This document shows, piece by piece, positions 1-11,930 of a stretch of DNA of 64,000 nucleotides. The first letter of the stretch is position 1, and each line of letters begins with the position of its first letter. The position numbers and the translations under genes were made by a program. Origin of the DNA: Sinotaia quadrata (lineage: Eukaryota > Mollusca > Gastropoda > Architaenioglossa > Viviparidae); assembly GCA_028829895.1 (NCBI GenBank), contig CM054177.1:46395164-46459163 (forward strand), in the 5' to 3' direction. The notes under the pieces are model-generated. The model was not told the origin of the DNA and made no database searches. It saw nothing but the letters and a program-made list of their open reading frames with translations.

Positions 1-1
1 A

Positions 2-340
2 GATGGTGTACCATCAACACCAACTTTTTCAGCATCACAAGGCTGGTGCACACAATTTTTGAAAAGAAACAATTTGTCATTAAGGCAGAAAACTAAAATT
101 GTGCAAAAATTACCAAATGAATATGAGGAAAAAATTGTAAGTTTTCAAAAATTTATTATAATACAAAGAAAAAAATTTAATTTTCCACCAAGTCATATCG
201 GGAATATGGATGAAATCCCTATGTTTTTAGATATGCCCTGTTACAAAACTGTCAACCCTAAGGGAGACAAAACTATTATGATAAAAACAACAGGACATGA
301 GAAAACCCACTTAACTGTTGTATTAAACATATTGTGCTAA
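2..340 (+). pseudogene. pogo/Tigger-type DDE transposase fragment
   Basis: This is a decayed piece of a Tc1/mariner-superfamily transposase of the pogo/Tigger (CENP-B-like) group. The frame is open from the window edge; the methionine at 59 is internal, not a start. The first part (GWCTQFLKRNNLSLRQKTK) resembles the CENP-B-type DNA-binding helix region. After a short linker comes the start of the DDE domain, with IGNMDEIPMFLDMP, which carries the first catalytic aspartate, then the conserved TTGHEKTHLTVVL strand. A stop follows at 338-340, but family-like residues (CANGEKLPP) continue in a shifted frame to about 390, so the break is a frameshift and not the natural end. The second and third acidic residues are absent. 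It lies left of NKCC exon 3 and may sit in an intron of that gene. Identity rests on motif recognition. Confidence 0.85.
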
Positions 341-1384
341 TGGCGAGAAACTCCCCTCCAATGGTAATTTTTAAACGTATTAACTATTATTATCTTTGTA
401 TTTACAAGAATCCAAAATAAGCATCATTCGACTAAAATTGCCAGTTAAGAGATATAATCAAAAGACCACCACAGAATCTGAGATTTCTTTGTAAGATTTT
501 GCATGCAAATTTATATCATTTCATATTTTGATTTAAATGCATCTAGTTTATTCTGAATCAAATTTTAAAAATTGATTGGGACTATCCATATAAACTTGTA
601 ATTTTCAACAAGAGGATGAGATGATAGGAGATCAAGCAGGCAAATGGCTGGGGGAGAAGTGATTCCTTATTTTAAACCAACAATCGTTAAACTCATGGGA
701 AGCAGTTCATACTATATTTTTCATTATTTAATGTTGTAAAAAAACAAAAAAGAACCCAACCCAAGTGGCTAGGTGTAAACAGTGGTTCTTTGTTTTCAAA
801 CAGCAATCATTACACTGGTAAAAAGCAGTTCATAAAGGTATTCATCAACAGCATTTTGAATTACTGAATTAAATGTTATAATAAAAAAGTAATCCTAGTC
901 CCTTATATTTATAAACATTCATTGATAATAAATAGCAATCATTACAATGATACTGATAAAAAGCTGTACAAATATTCCTTAAAGACATTTTTGCATCATT
1001 AAATAAACATTCATTCATGATTTATCTTTGTTAATTTACTACCACCTTTATCTTTCCAACAGACTATTGATTTTTAAAAAGAATTCACCTGCTGCGATTT
1101 CAACTTAGTTTTACTTGTACATTTTATAATCAACCCAATGTAAAGTCAAGGTCACTGCACAATGCAGAGTCAATAATTTATTAAAGCTAAACAATGATTT
1201 TAATTATTCCAATCATAGGGTCATTCATTTTCACTGGAAGAGATTCATTAAAACTCATGTGCAGTGTCCATATATCAAAAGTATGTGGTAAAGTGACAAT
1301 ATATTTGGATTATCAAATATTCAGCTCCCCATCAATAGCAAGATGGTAAAGGATATATTATAATGAAATATTATTTCTTCTTAC
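341..1384. other. AT-rich non-coding stretch, probable NKCC intron
   Basis: No coding sequence is seen beyond the pogo tail near 390. Between about 675 and 1015 a degenerate direct repeat of roughly 115 bp occurs about three times, with recurring pieces such as AGCAATCATTACA and AAGCAGTTCATA. The position directly 3' of the exon 3 donor makes this intron sequence if the gene continues past the left edge. Confidence 0.5.
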
Positions 1385-1556
1385 CGCCTTTGACTTCTCC
1401 ATTTGAGCAGATTGCAGATGTTGACAATGCTGTCAGAGTAGTGACTAATGAAGAGACTAAAACAATAAGGGTGGCTAGTCCTATGCCAGCATTGCCAACT
1501 ACCCATGAAAGACGGATGAACAGCATCACACCCCATATGTTTAGAAGACATCGTAC
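1385..1556 (-). CDS. SLC12 NKCC-type cotransporter, coding exon 3 (TM1, start of TM2)
   Basis: This exon encodes the first membrane helix of a Na-K-2Cl cotransporter. Read on the minus strand, an acceptor (CTTTTCCAG) is followed by [18 protein letters not shown], which matches the nearly invariant TM1 region of SLC12A1/A2/A3 proteins. The loop NAGIG and a second hydrophobic stretch rich in V, L, S and T ([10 protein letters not shown], start of TM2) follow. The exon ends at SNGEVKGG and a donor GTAAGA. It begins exactly in codon phase with exon 2, whose last residues are WIKGVL, restoring the family sequence KGVLVRC. The exon is 172 bp and leaves phase 1. Human NKCC1 has WIVGQAGIG where this has WVVGNAGIG. 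The remaining ten or so helices must lie beyond the left edge. Family assignment is secure; whether it is NKCC1, NKCC2 or NCC orthologous is not decidable from this part. Confidence 0.93.
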
Positions 1557-1849
1557 CTGGAAAAGTTTCACTGTACCCATTATATACAGTACATCATTAA
1601 TTTATGAAAAATGTTCGGAAACAATCAAACATCTAAAGCAATTGATAATGGTTGCAGTTTTAACATCATTTATGGAAAACTCTGACTAGGTAAATTTATA
1701 AAAAGAATTATTTCTATTCCATGATGAAACTAAAGATGTTAATTATTTTATCTTGACACATGACAGTTTTGTCTAGAATCAGCACATATTTTTTATTTCT
1801 GATACCTTCAGTCAGAATTATGGGTAGTGTGATTTTTTTTTAAATTGTA

Positions 1850-2190
1850 GGCACAAACTCTTTTCTCAATATCCCTGGTAGAATTAATAATTAATATTCA
1901 TGTAAAATGTTAGTGGGCCCAAACTCTATCCAAAAATCCCTGGTAGTATTAATAGTTAAATTTCATGTAAAATGTGTGTGGGCACAAACTCTATTTCCAA
2001 ATCCCTGGTAGAACTAATAGCCAAATTTTATGTAAAATGTTAGTGGGCCCAAACTCTCTTTACAAATCCCTGGTAGAATTAATAGTCCAATTTCATGTAA
2101 AATGCTAGTGGGCACAAACTCTATTTCCAAATCCCTGGTAGAATTAATAGTCAATATTCATGTAAAATGTTAGTGGGCACAAACTCTAGT
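1850..2190. repeat. 65-bp tandem array, about 5 copies
   Basis: The unit starts GGGCACAAACTCTATTTCC and contains AAATCCCTGGTAGAATTAAT. Unit starts at 1915, 1980, 2045, 2110 and 2175 give an exact 65-bp period. The array lies in the intron between exons 2 and 3 of the NKCC-type gene. Confidence 0.95.
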
Positions 2191-2236
2191 TTTAAGATAG
2201 ATTATATTTATAGATTTAATTATTTTGTTTACTGTT

Positions 2237-2915
2237 TTAAATGTGCACAAACTCCGGCCCGCGATATCCAACGAAAAAGTCAAATATCTGGTGCACTACT
2301 TAATCAAATGGTTATAAAATTTGCTTGGCAGTATTGCCCTTAATTTTGCAGTGGTGCACATCACCAATTACCCAGTTTACCAGAAGTACCCTGCCATATT
2401 TTCCTTTGTTTATCTTGATTATATTTTTGTGACAAAATGGCAGCTAATCGTAAAAGAAAAGTTGACAACGAAAAATGGCAGTTTAATGATGATTGGACTC
2501 TACAATACTGTTTTGTTCAACAACAGACGAACATTATTTGTCTGCTGTGTCATTCAACAGTAGCAGTGGCAAAGGTTTCTAATATAAACATCATTATGAG
2601 ACGAAGTATCAAGATTTCCACAACATTGTTGGTGACGAACAAACAGCTCGAATTGAATCTCTGAGGCATTCGCTGAATCGCCAAAAGAAGATTTTCACTG
2701 TCTTTGTGAAAGTTGATGTATAATAACATTTTTAGAATGAGTCTTAGTATGCAACTTCTTTGTTGTAATTATAGTCTTAATCGTTATTTGTGTGTTCTTA
2801 GATGTGATGTCTATCTTGTGGGATGATTTTGACCTTCACTTTTTTTGTGGCCCCCCCCCGACGGTTTTGACAAGTCAGATTGTGGCCCCTGACTCAAAAG
2901 GTTTGTGCACCACTG
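2237..2915 (+). mobile_element. decayed hAT element remnant with zinc-finger start of transposase
   Basis: The right end reads GTTTGTGCACCACTG (2901-2915). Its reverse complement begins CAGTGGTGCACAAAC, a typical hAT terminal repeat. The left end is partly eroded, but GTGCACAAACTCCGGCCC (2243-2260) matches the same subterminal sequence. Between them a methionine at 2437 opens MAANRKRKVDNEKW, then QFNDDWTLQYCFVQQQ and ICLLCHSTVAVAK, which resembles the N-terminal BED-type zinc-finger region of hAT-derived proteins of the GTF2IRD2/ZBED kind. The frame is lost after about 45 residues and the catalytic part is missing. No convincing 8-bp target duplication is seen. The element lies in an intron of the NKCC-type gene, in antisense orientation to it. 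Confidence 0.8.
2437..2664 (+). pseudogene. hAT transposase N-terminal fragment (BED-type zinc finger)
   Basis: The open frame covers the first part of a hAT transposase. CLLCH gives the first zinc ligands; the expected later His residues are displaced by a frameshift after VAVAKVSN. In the shifted frame, ESLRHSLNRQKKIFT (about 2655-2700) continues the family sequence. The gene is broken and far shorter than the usual 550-650 residues. Confidence 0.75.
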
Positions 2916-3355
2916 CTCTAGATTTTCAAATGTAAATATTTTAAAAAGATAAGCCCATGAAATGCTTCAATTCTTTCAAGCACTGCATTTACTATAATAT
3001 AACTACTATTGTAATGGTGCCAGCTGCTGAAAGAGCTAACATATATCAGTTGAACATACTGGGCAACAGAACATACACTATAGGAATACTTTCAATTATA
3101 ATAAAATGTATACTTATATTTGTATAAAATACAGCATATGTGATTACAAATTCAACTAACTTAGTAGCACAAATACAACTTTTACAAATAACACAGGGAA
3201 TGAAAAGTGAAAAGATGTGCATCAACATTTGCATGAGTTTAAGAAAAATATTTTTCAAAAGATAGTGTTTCTTCTTTGTATCTAAGAATCTGCAATACAT
3301 AATGGACACAGATTCTGTAAAAAAATTGTTAATTAAAAACAATAAATGAACTCAC

Positions 3356-3490
3356 CAACACTCCTTTGATCCAACCAAATTTGACAGATGGTTTTTCTGG
3401 CATAGGTACCGAAACCTCCTCTACTTCCTGCTGCTCTTCTAGTGACAGTAATGGCTCTTTGTGCTTTGCTCGCTGCTCTGCATCTTCCTG
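3356..3490 (-). CDS. SLC12 NKCC-type cotransporter, coding exon 2 (pre-TM1 linker)
   Basis: Forty-five in-frame codons lie between an acceptor (TTTATATAG) and a donor (GTGAGTTC). The translation begins QEDAEQRAKHKEPLL, an acidic and polar cytosolic linker, and ends with PSVKFGWIKGVL. VKFGWIKGVL is the hallmark segment just before the first helix of NKCC proteins, identical in vertebrate NKCC1. The exon is 135 bp, phase 0 at both ends, so it joins exon 1 (ending LHEEM) and exon 3 (starting VRC) without a shift. A 63-codon alternative frame through the same bases is a shadow. The cotransporter moves Na, K and Cl together across the plasma membrane; this linker carries no transport residues itself. 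Confidence 0.93.
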
Positions 3491-5217
3491 CTATATAAAT
3501 TAATGATTTTGTCAGTTGATTCAATGTTAAGAAAATGATTTAGTACTAAATACACTTAGCAAACCATATTTATACTATTGTACTAATTAATTATATAATA
3601 AATTAATGCATTACAACAGTTAAATTAGCTACTGGTATATTGAGCAATATATATTCATATGTCAGAAAGCAGATTATAACTATCCTTCGATTAATTATAG
3701 TCACTTACCGCTCAGTCCTTTTTTACATTCAGGAGTAATAAAGTACTAATATTAATTTAAATAATACTTTTAATACTAAAATTAACATTGTATTTGTAAC
3801 TGATAAAGTGATATACATCACTAATTTTTTACAAAAAATATTAGTATTAGTAAAATCAGTGCATATGATTCAAAGTTAAACTACATTAATAATTAGAATA
3901 ATTAACAATAAATAATGAATAATAAGAAAATAACTATTTTAGTATTTATATTTTATAAGAGAACTTAGTTATGTTTAAAAAAACATTTTATGAAAGGAAA
4001 AAAATTCTAAGATAAACTACATTACTTATTTGTTATTACTATATATTACTTATTAGAGCAATTAAAATAAACAGCAAGAAAACAACTATAGAAATTAGAA
4101 TAATAGTAAAATAATAGTATGTAATATACATCACTAATTATTTAATAATACATTAGTGAAATTAGTATGTATACAATTTATAAAGAGTTTAATATTTAAA
4201 TTAAACAATTATTAGAAAAATTATCATAAAAAAACAAGAAAACAACCACAAGAGCTAGTAAAATAGTATTAAACTATACTATTATTAGTATATTTATTAT
4301 TAGACTATTAATAGTATTATAAATATAATTAGTACTACTGGCGTACTGCAGATAACTTTAAATTATCACTATCAAATGTATAATTCTATAAATAAAAAAG
4401 TGAAGGTATAGTCCCAAAGAATAAAATGATAATCACAAATAAAAACAAAGTGGATGCATTAAATCAATTCACTGAACTCAAGCAGTTACTATAGTGATTT
4501 TCAACTTTGGCAATAAAATAATCATAAAATAAATATCTTCATTATTAAATCAATAAATCATGAAATGTTACTACTAGTCTAAACAATTTGTCTTTATAAC
4601 ATTGTTAAATATTTATTTCAATAAGGAGAATACCTACGGCTATTGGTTTGATTAATTAAGTAGTGTATTATATTAGATTATTACTAATATTACTATTAAA
4701 GTATTAACATTATAGTATGAATTTAAGTATACTAGTTTACTACAGTAATACTAATGTATATTTTGTACTTTTAACATTTCTATAATTCTATACCCCATTT
4801 AATTTTTAAGGGCACATGCATCCAAGAAGTAAAGAAACAGTATAAACTGTGATACAGAACAAATGTACATGTAAATGAATTGTCAGCAGTGTTAGGGGGT
4901 ATTAATAATATTAGTAATATTATTAATGGAATTGTACTTCTAATGCAAGTACAGTTTAGCAATAGTTTTGTTTTATTCTCTTAAGCTGATGGTAATACAG
5001 AAGTAAATTTCTACTAAAGTACTATATATATTGCTTCAAACTGTTTATTTAATATTGATCACTCCAAACTTTTTCCAAACTAAATTTATGACCCAGTGTA
5101 AAACTAAAAGAGTTCTGAAAATCAATAAAGTAGATAAAAATGTAATTGTTAAGTTTAGGGGGAAAATGATTTTGCAGAAATATTTACTTGTTAAATTCTA
5201 GTACTTAGTAATATAAA

Positions 5218-5275
<58 letters not shown>

Positions 5276-6354
5276 ATATATTATATAATTATATGAAAAG
5301 ACAGTAAGTCCCTTAGAGTTAGAAGTTCAACATTCATTATTTACTAAAGTTTAAACAATTTTGATGAACTTTATATGACGGGATAAAGACCAAATATAAA
5401 TTTATATACAATTATTGCTATACATTGATAATTGATATTATTAATGGTAGCTGGTATAATCATATAATTATAAGTTATAATTACAGAAAGATGTGATCTG
5501 CAGTGTTAAATGACATTCCCCCCAAAAAAAATTAAAATCTTAGTAGTAGGTATAATTTAGGAAATAAATAACTTCATTATATATTATTATTAATCAGTTT
5601 ACTGTAAAATATACTAAATATATTATTATTATTATCTTATATACAGCTAATGAGTTATAATATACAACTAAGCAAATAAATGTTTTTATAAATTAATAGA
5701 CTCTATTCTCCCTTCTCCATCCTCCCCTAAAAAAAAAAAATCATTATACTATAGTAATTAGTATTACTAGTACTTTAGTAGCAGTAGTAGCGTTAGTGAT
5801 TTACTATAAGACCATAAGAGTATAATAAAATATATGGGAAACATTCTTACACTTTTATAAGCTTTATAATAATATGTTGTAATATTAGTATTAATAGTAC
5901 TGTATATTGTTGTACCAAATACACTGAAATAGCTAATATTTTTCATACTGTTAAGTGCAATAAATATAATGTAATATCAAGCAATACACTGACTAAAAAG
6001 TATAGCATACATGGGGAAATGTGTATTATACTATTATCATAAATACTGATACTTAAACTTACAGTACTTCCATATTTTTGACATGCAGTATCAATCCTGT
6101 TTTTCCCTCGTGCGTGTGTATTTATGTGCTTGAACGGCCTGTTCTTGAGACAACAATTCAAATAAATAAAATAAAAAGCCTACAAAATATCAAATTGAAT
6201 CAAAACATAAACTAAAGAAAATGACTGAACATAATCAATTGTACAAAAAATAGTTATACAAAAATGCAATATGTATTATTATTTAATTACATACACTGGG
6301 GGGAAAATTAAAAACATCAAACAAAATCTAAATAGCAGACGACACAAAACCAAC
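3491..6354 (-). other. intron 1 of the NKCC-type gene, very AT-rich
   Basis: This stretch between exons 1 and 2 is dominated by simple ATTA and TAGTAT-like sequence with many short inverted stretches. A pure (TG)n tract runs from 5221 to 5274. Two short minus-strand open frames (4780-4962 and 5943-6161) show no family features and no bounding splice sites that I would trust, so they are not annotated. Confidence 0.8.
5221..5274. repeat. (TG)n microsatellite
   Basis: An uninterrupted run of 27 TG dinucleotides, in intron 1 of the NKCC-type gene. Confidence 0.98.
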
Positions 6355-6771
6355 CATTTCCTCGTGGAGTTCTGCCAAAGTGGGACGAGATTTTATTCCT
6401 GCTGATGAGGAAAAAAGATTTCGATAATGTTCTACACATGGTAGAGCCTCGTGAGTATTTAGAACATAGTTCTTTGTACTTGTATCTCCATATGTATCCC
6501 TTGCGGAATCTGTACTTATTGAAAAGTAAGCACCCGGCGATTCAGTCACACTTTGCTTCCTCCCATCAGGATCGAACTCAGAACCTGGGTCGTCACTTCC
6601 TCGCCGATCATTTCGTGAGTCTACACGAGCCACTTGGAAACGTGAAGAACTTTTTTTCATATCCTCACATGGCTCCTCTGTGTCAACAGGAGTAGTAAAC
6701 TGTGACGTGGGCTCGCTGCCACCTCCTGGCACGTTTAGAACTGTGAGATTCTTGTCCTCCATGTGCGCCAT
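6355..6771 (-). CDS. SLC12 NKCC-type cotransporter, coding exon 1 (regulatory N-terminus)
   Basis: This exon encodes 139 residues of the cytosolic regulatory tail of a Na-K-2Cl cotransporter, starting with MAHMEDKNLTVLNV. The start is the first methionine of the open frame; Met4 is a possible alternative. At about residues 44-51 is SRFQVARVD, whose RFQV fits the RFx[V/I] docking motif used by SPAK/OSR1 kinases. At about residues 80-118 comes a Ser/Thr-rich segment with DTYGDTSTKNY and VLNTHEALPCVEHYRN, matching the phospho-acceptor region that activates NKCC proteins (human: RTFGHNTMDAVPRIDHYR). The segment SRPTLAELHEEM matches the RPSLAELH block before the linker. A donor GTTGGT after the last ATG codon is not the GTRAGT consensus, but it gives phase 0 with exon 2. 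Function and regulation are inferred from the family. Confidence 0.9.
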
Positions 6772-7900
6772 TTTTTAATTTATTCCAAGGGACCGATCGT
6801 TGAAAATCGGGTCTAAAAATAAAATGGTCATGTGACATCAGTTAAATGGAAATGTAGTTGTCATTATTCGAAGTGTTTGTAGCCTCATAATACTATGTTT
6901 TCAAATCCGTTTACGTTCTGATTATGCGAAACAAAACAATAATAATAAACTTAAACTCTAAAATAATCCTCTATCAGCAGAGATGTTTCTATTTCTGTTA
7001 AAATTTTAGCATGGATATTCTGGAGTGATTTCCGTTGGGTAGTGTTCAGTGAAATCTCGGTGCACGAGTAAGCCTGTCTTCATAGTTACGCAACATAATG
7101 GTGCAACGTATAGGGAAACAATAATCTTGCTGTATATTGGTAAGCGCGGCTGCCGGCAGTGGTGTCACTGAGTCGTATTCTGAAGTATGTCCGTCGTAGT
7201 CAGCTCAGAACTGGCGGGCGGAGGGCTCGCGCGGCCTATTTATTCGTCTGTCATTTCACGACTACAAAGTCGGGAGAGGAAGAGCGAGGGCATAGGTGAA
7301 AGAGCAGGCAGAGGGATTTAGAAGTGGAGTTCTTTTAATTTTCGCGGCAGAGATAAGATTTCAACTGAATCTCTTCTACGACGGGTAGCCGAGACTGAAA
7401 CTCAATTCTGGGACATCCTGTTTGTTTCGCATTTCTCTCTAACCGACACCCGTCTAAAGTGATGGCTGTGGTATTAATAACCTCAGTATAACCTGCCATT
7501 TGACACATGATCGAGACTCACTCTCCAATCCACAATTAATACAACATGCCGGTATCCATGGCATTGTTGCATTGTTTCAGGCACGTCAGCGGAATAGGTC
7601 TACTGATGAATCCTGTCTGTCGAGACTCACTCGGACTTTACCGAATGTAGGGGCCTACACAATGCAGTCAAGATATAATGATATTCATATAACTGTGTTT
7701 AGTTGTACAAAACTAAGTACTGTTTTAGTTGGGGCAGCGCTTCGTTAAACTGACTAAACAATATCAAAGCAGGTGTCCCGGTTTCCCATGAATGGTCACT
7801 GAAGTACCTATTTTGCAGGTCTATATTTATTATCGATCGTAATATTTTTTATCAGCTAACAGTTATAGTGAGTATTACGAATAAAGGGAGAAACTGGAAA
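6772..7900 (-). promoter_or_regulatory. probable 5' region of the NKCC-type gene
   Basis: This region lies directly upstream of the start codon. From about 7030 to 7470 the base composition shifts to locally higher GC with many CpG dinucleotides (for example GGCGGGCGGAGGGCTCGCGCGG split over 7214-7235), unlike the AT-rich introns. This fits a CpG-rich promoter or 5' UTR, but no TATA box, initiator or splice site can be fixed. An 82-codon plus-strand frame at 7500-7748 has no recognisable features and is not called a gene. Confidence 0.35.
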
Positions 7901-9860
7901 CATGGTATAATTCACTTGTCAGGAGGCCAACAGTAAAGTGAATAGGCCAAAGAAAGTTTATTGCATATACTTGTGTACAACACTACTGTCTGTAGTACAA
8001 AAATCTCTAGTTGTATTGCAAAACTTTAGTGCTTTAGCGTGTATATCTGAGAGAGAGAGAGAGAGAGAGAGTGTGTGTGTAAACAGTAAAAAAAAAAAAA
8101 AACTCCAGTCGAAAATATCCCTTTCTGTTAATTCATTCGCGTTCTTGCTGTTGTGAAAGGAATTTTGTCCAGCCGATCTACCAGCCCAGGCTTCCGTCAA
8201 TACCGGTCTAGACGCCATCATGTTTAGTGATATACATGCAAGCACTGCCCTATACAAACTTACGCAACGACAATTACACGACCGAATTTATTCAGAGGCT
8301 GTCCAAAATGTGTCACACTTTTGGAGGGATATGTTTACACTCTCCTCCCTGTTACACAATCCGCCACACCGACCGGTACTCATTTTTCTGGAAATATATA
8401 ACTTGCTTTAGCTACCCCCCTTAAGTTGATAACAAAAGATGTATATTAAATTGGGGGTATTTTTAATTTTTAACGTATTTTGTTGTTGTTATTGCAGGAT
8501 ATGTGTGAAATAATTAAAAGCGTTTTGCGTGAATAAATACAATGAGCACTTTTAATAACAATTGCAACTCAAGTCAAATTATGTTAATTTCTAGAGTTGC
8601 AACTCTCTAATTAATTTAGAACAAGCGATAAAATATTCCTAATTTCTAAAAAAAAGAAAAATAATAATATAAATAAAAGTTAAAGTTCATTATTTTAAAA
8701 AGCCAAGAACACGACAACAGCATTTTAAAATAAATTAATTTTTAGATGTTATACTGTCAAACAAACTCTTTATGATGGCAATATTATGCAGAAGCATTGT
8801 TTTTAAAGTATCTTATAGATAGATGACATTCTTAAGAGCTCTTATTTTGGAGTTGGTCGGGTGTGTGTGTGATAATAACCATTAAAATAATATGTACACA
8901 GACATACATACAGATACACACAGATGTACACACCCCCATACACACAACACACACACATACAGACACACCACACACACACACACACACACATACAGACGCA
9001 TCACACCACACGTACACGCACATAATTATAACAGACAAGCTCATACATGAGCGCGAGCACGCCTACTGTAAAAATACTTTGTTATCAGTTGGTCACTTAA
9101 TGTACAAAAGTTTATATTACCAAAATAACAATGAACGTATTCTTATCACAAAATATTTCTGCTCTCGCCCTTGTCACAACATATTACCCTTTTATCAGCC
9201 CCTTCCTTTTCTGCGTGACCATCTCCATGGATCGCTACTACCGCTCTTCTCGCATATTTATATACAGTACATGTATGATTACTCAATTGCGAGCCCTTTA
9301 TTAAATGTACACTAAGTATTTGTTAAACTCAGCAGTAAATGGCGATTGCTTGTAAAGGAAACAATTGTAGGCTGACAGCCAGCATTGGTAAGCACTAACA
9401 TGTTGCAAACTTTCAGAACAAAACAAGAAACTATCTAAACAAAATAAACCAAATGAAATGAATAACAAAGCAAAAACAAAAAAAAGAGGCATTCGTGGGA
9501 AGAACAGAGTGGTTCGGGTGTGTCTCTCAACGTCGAATACTCAACCGTGAAAAGTGATTAATTAATTATTTAAGATAGGAGAGAACTGCTTGAAGAAATG
9601 TGACGTAAGTCCTAGATCAGAAGTGTCGAGAAAAATCACAAATGGATAAATCCTTCTGCAATACTCCCAAAAACGTTGTTTGGCTTCGTCAAGTGAATAT
9701 ATGCGTTCCAGTGGCGTTCGTCGCATAAACCACTTATCTTAGTGATCTCCCATACCAACAAAAGAGAATACGTTTTTAAATGTGGGAGAATATAATTCAG
9801 ATCAGTTGTTGCAATAATGATCAGCAGTCAGCTTTTGTAGCACCCGTCAACCCTATGACT
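7901..9860. other. intergenic stretch with simple repeats
   Basis: It holds a (GA)n/(GT)n tract at 8049-8080, a poly-A run at 8089-8102 and a CA-rich low-complexity block at about 8935-9015. The short open frames across it are driven by these tracts. No gene is supported between 8100 and 8930 or between 9030 and 9860. Confidence 0.6.
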
Positions 9861-9864
9861 ATTG

Positions 9865-10145
9865 TAGAGATGTCGTTTGTATGAGCATTACTGCATATCC
9901 TGTTTACGGTTTGTGCAAAAACAGTGGTAATCTTTCATTGTACGTCACTTAAACGAGCATTATTGCAAATCGTGTTTACGATTTTGAGCAAACACATTGG
10001 TAATATTTCGTTGTTGGTGAGGTCATTTGTATGAACATTACTGTAAATCAGGTTTACGGTTTTGAGCAAACACGTTGGTAATCTTGGTGAGGTCATTTTT
10101 ACGCGCATTACTGCAAAACATGTTTACAGTTTCTGCAAAGACATT
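9865..10145. repeat. degenerate tandem array, units about 70-78 bp, 4 copies
   Basis: The recurring core is a GAGCATTACTGCA-like word followed by TGTTTACGGTTT, AGCAAACAC and GGTAATCTT. Core starts fall near 9883, 9955, 10033 and 10103. Spacing and sequence are drifting, so this is an old array. Confidence 0.8.
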
Positions 10146-10837
10146 TATAAACTTTTGTTGACTATCTCTAACACTTGATCAGCACCAAATTAATGAATTA
10201 ATTCAGTAATATTATGCTTTCACTGAACACGCTTAGTTTTTACAGTTAATTAACAGGACAATGAACAATTTTGTGCTGGTATGGCTTAGAAATTTTATCC
10301 CACCTTAAATTCTTTCAAAATTAACTACTCTGCTCCTCACCGTTTGTCACGATAGATTTTAAGTCTCCTTTAAGTAAGGGAGGTAACTGACATTTCTCTG
10401 TGCCCGAACTGGAAGACTATTTTCAGGTCAAGACTACTTAAGTACTATATGAATATACTTTAGTACAACTTTTTCACATTAAATGTTGACACTCACAAAG
10501 GCCTGCAGTTGCAAATATAGTGCTGATATAGACCACTATTTTAGATCGGTACGTATTGAGACTACCAGTTTGAACATTCTCCACTGTACATTTAAAGACT
10601 GATTCCAAGTGTAATTAGTAGAGAGGGCTTAATAAGAGTATAACATTTACATTTTCTCTATCAGCCCACAAACTTCTAGCACATGGAAAGGACATTTACA
10701 TTATTTAAGTGACCCAACATCAAGATTTGTATAAATGTAATAATTAGGTGGTTTGTGGTTTAACCAGTAGACAACTTAATGTTCAGTCAAACTTCTGGAA
10801 AATGATTATTAGCTTATATTTGTAGTTTAATCAACAA
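10146..10837. other. unassigned non-coding stretch
   Basis: I see no open frame of interest, no transposon end and no array here. Confidence 0.5.
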
Positions 10838-11035
10838 AACAAATATAAAAGTAGCCCAAACATCACACAAAACAAGTATACAAGTAGCCCAAACCTCAAA
10901 AACAATTATACAAGTAGCCCAGACATCACACAAAGCAAGTATACAAGTAGCCCAAACATCACACAAAGCAAGTATACAAGTAGCCCAAACATCACACAAA
11001 ACAAGTTTATAGGTAGCCCAAATATTACATAAGTA
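10838..11035. repeat. 33-bp tandem array, 6 copies
   Basis: The unit contains GTAGCCCAAACATCACACAA. GTAGCCC recurs at 10851, 10884, 10914, 10947, 10980 and 11013. Because 33 is divisible by three, the reverse strand stays open and gives an artefactual repetitive 79-residue frame. Confidence 0.95.
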
Positions 11036-11044
11036 GATACGATA

Positions 11045-11225
11045 GTAGTCCAAGCACCATTAAAAACTTGTATAATAATGGTCAATGCACCACCAAAAAC
11101 ATATATAATAATGGTCCATACACCACTAAAACATATATAATAATGGTCCATACACCATTAAAACATATATAATAATGGTCCATACACCACTAAAATCATA
11201 TATAATAATGGTCCATACACCTCCG
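11045..11225. repeat. 32-33-bp tandem array, about 5 copies
   Basis: The unit contains ATGGTCCATACACCACTAAA. It is unrelated in sequence to the 33-bp array just left of it, yet has nearly the same period and lies within 10 bp of it. Confidence 0.93.
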
Positions 11226-11439
11226 TCATATTCTAACCACCACCTCCTGTATAAATACATTCTAAAAGAAATAAAACTCAGTTGCATTAATAACACTTCG
11301 TGTACTAACTTAACATTATCCCAAAATGTCCTGGAAACTGAAATTGAAACTCACGTTTTGACCTCATTGTCCGCTTACAACAATACGGATGTGGTGGCAC
11401 TTTTAATAGACTGCCTGCATGCTGTGTGGGCAGGTTTAA

Positions 11440-11930
11440 TCACTAAGTTTGTTTAGAAAGGGTTTTATCTTTCTTCTTGTTTGGCTGAATCATCATGGTT
11501 TTAGGAATAAATCCTCTCCAGTTTTCCTGGCACCATCAGTGAGTGATTTAGAAATAGTGCGCACACTGAACCCGGCAGACATTTTCTATCATTCTCGTGA
11601 GAAGAGATGGAGTGCCTCCTTGGATAACTGATAAATGAGGCAAGTAACTCTGCTGTATCAAGTTCAGATAATATATTTCACTAATGCGATGCAGGAATTA
11701 TAAATTAAATTTAAAACATATTGTTATTTCATTCTTAGTAATTCAAGGTACGTGAAACTCTTTTGTTCCAGCTGCTGTTAAATCAATGTATACTACTTGT
11801 TTTATTGTGTGATTAATGTAATCATCAATTGTGTTATTCATAATTGTAAACTGACTCACACACATTGATTATCTTATATAAATTAATGTTCTGTTAACAA
11901 TATTGATAACATTATTGACTGTGGTTAAAT
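11440..11930 (+). repeat. dispersed repeat family A, copy 1
   Basis: This is about 490 bp that reappears on the opposite strand at 43330-43800 and 60890-61390. Shared landmarks read here: TGGTTTTAGGAATAAATCCT, then CCAGTTTTCC, a Ser-Asp-like AGTGAGTGATTTA, GCAGACATTTTC, GCTGTATCAAG, ATAATTGTAAACTGACT and ATGTTCTGTTAACAA. The first 200 bp can be read as NKSSPVFLAPSVSD and NPADIF, and similar residues appear in copy 3, so a coding origin is possible. No terminal repeats were identified. The family is unnamed by me. Confidence 0.75.

Noticed and set aside
2437..2664. Host zinc-finger gene
   Set aside because: The frame lies between hAT terminal sequences and breaks after 45 residues, so it is a transposon fragment.
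6405..6695. 96-codon plus-strand frame
   Set aside because: It is antisense to NKCC exon 1, whose minus-strand frame has clear family motifs.
10814..11151. Minus-strand repeat protein (LALCDVWATCI units)
   Set aside because: It is a by-product of the 33-bp and 32-bp arrays.
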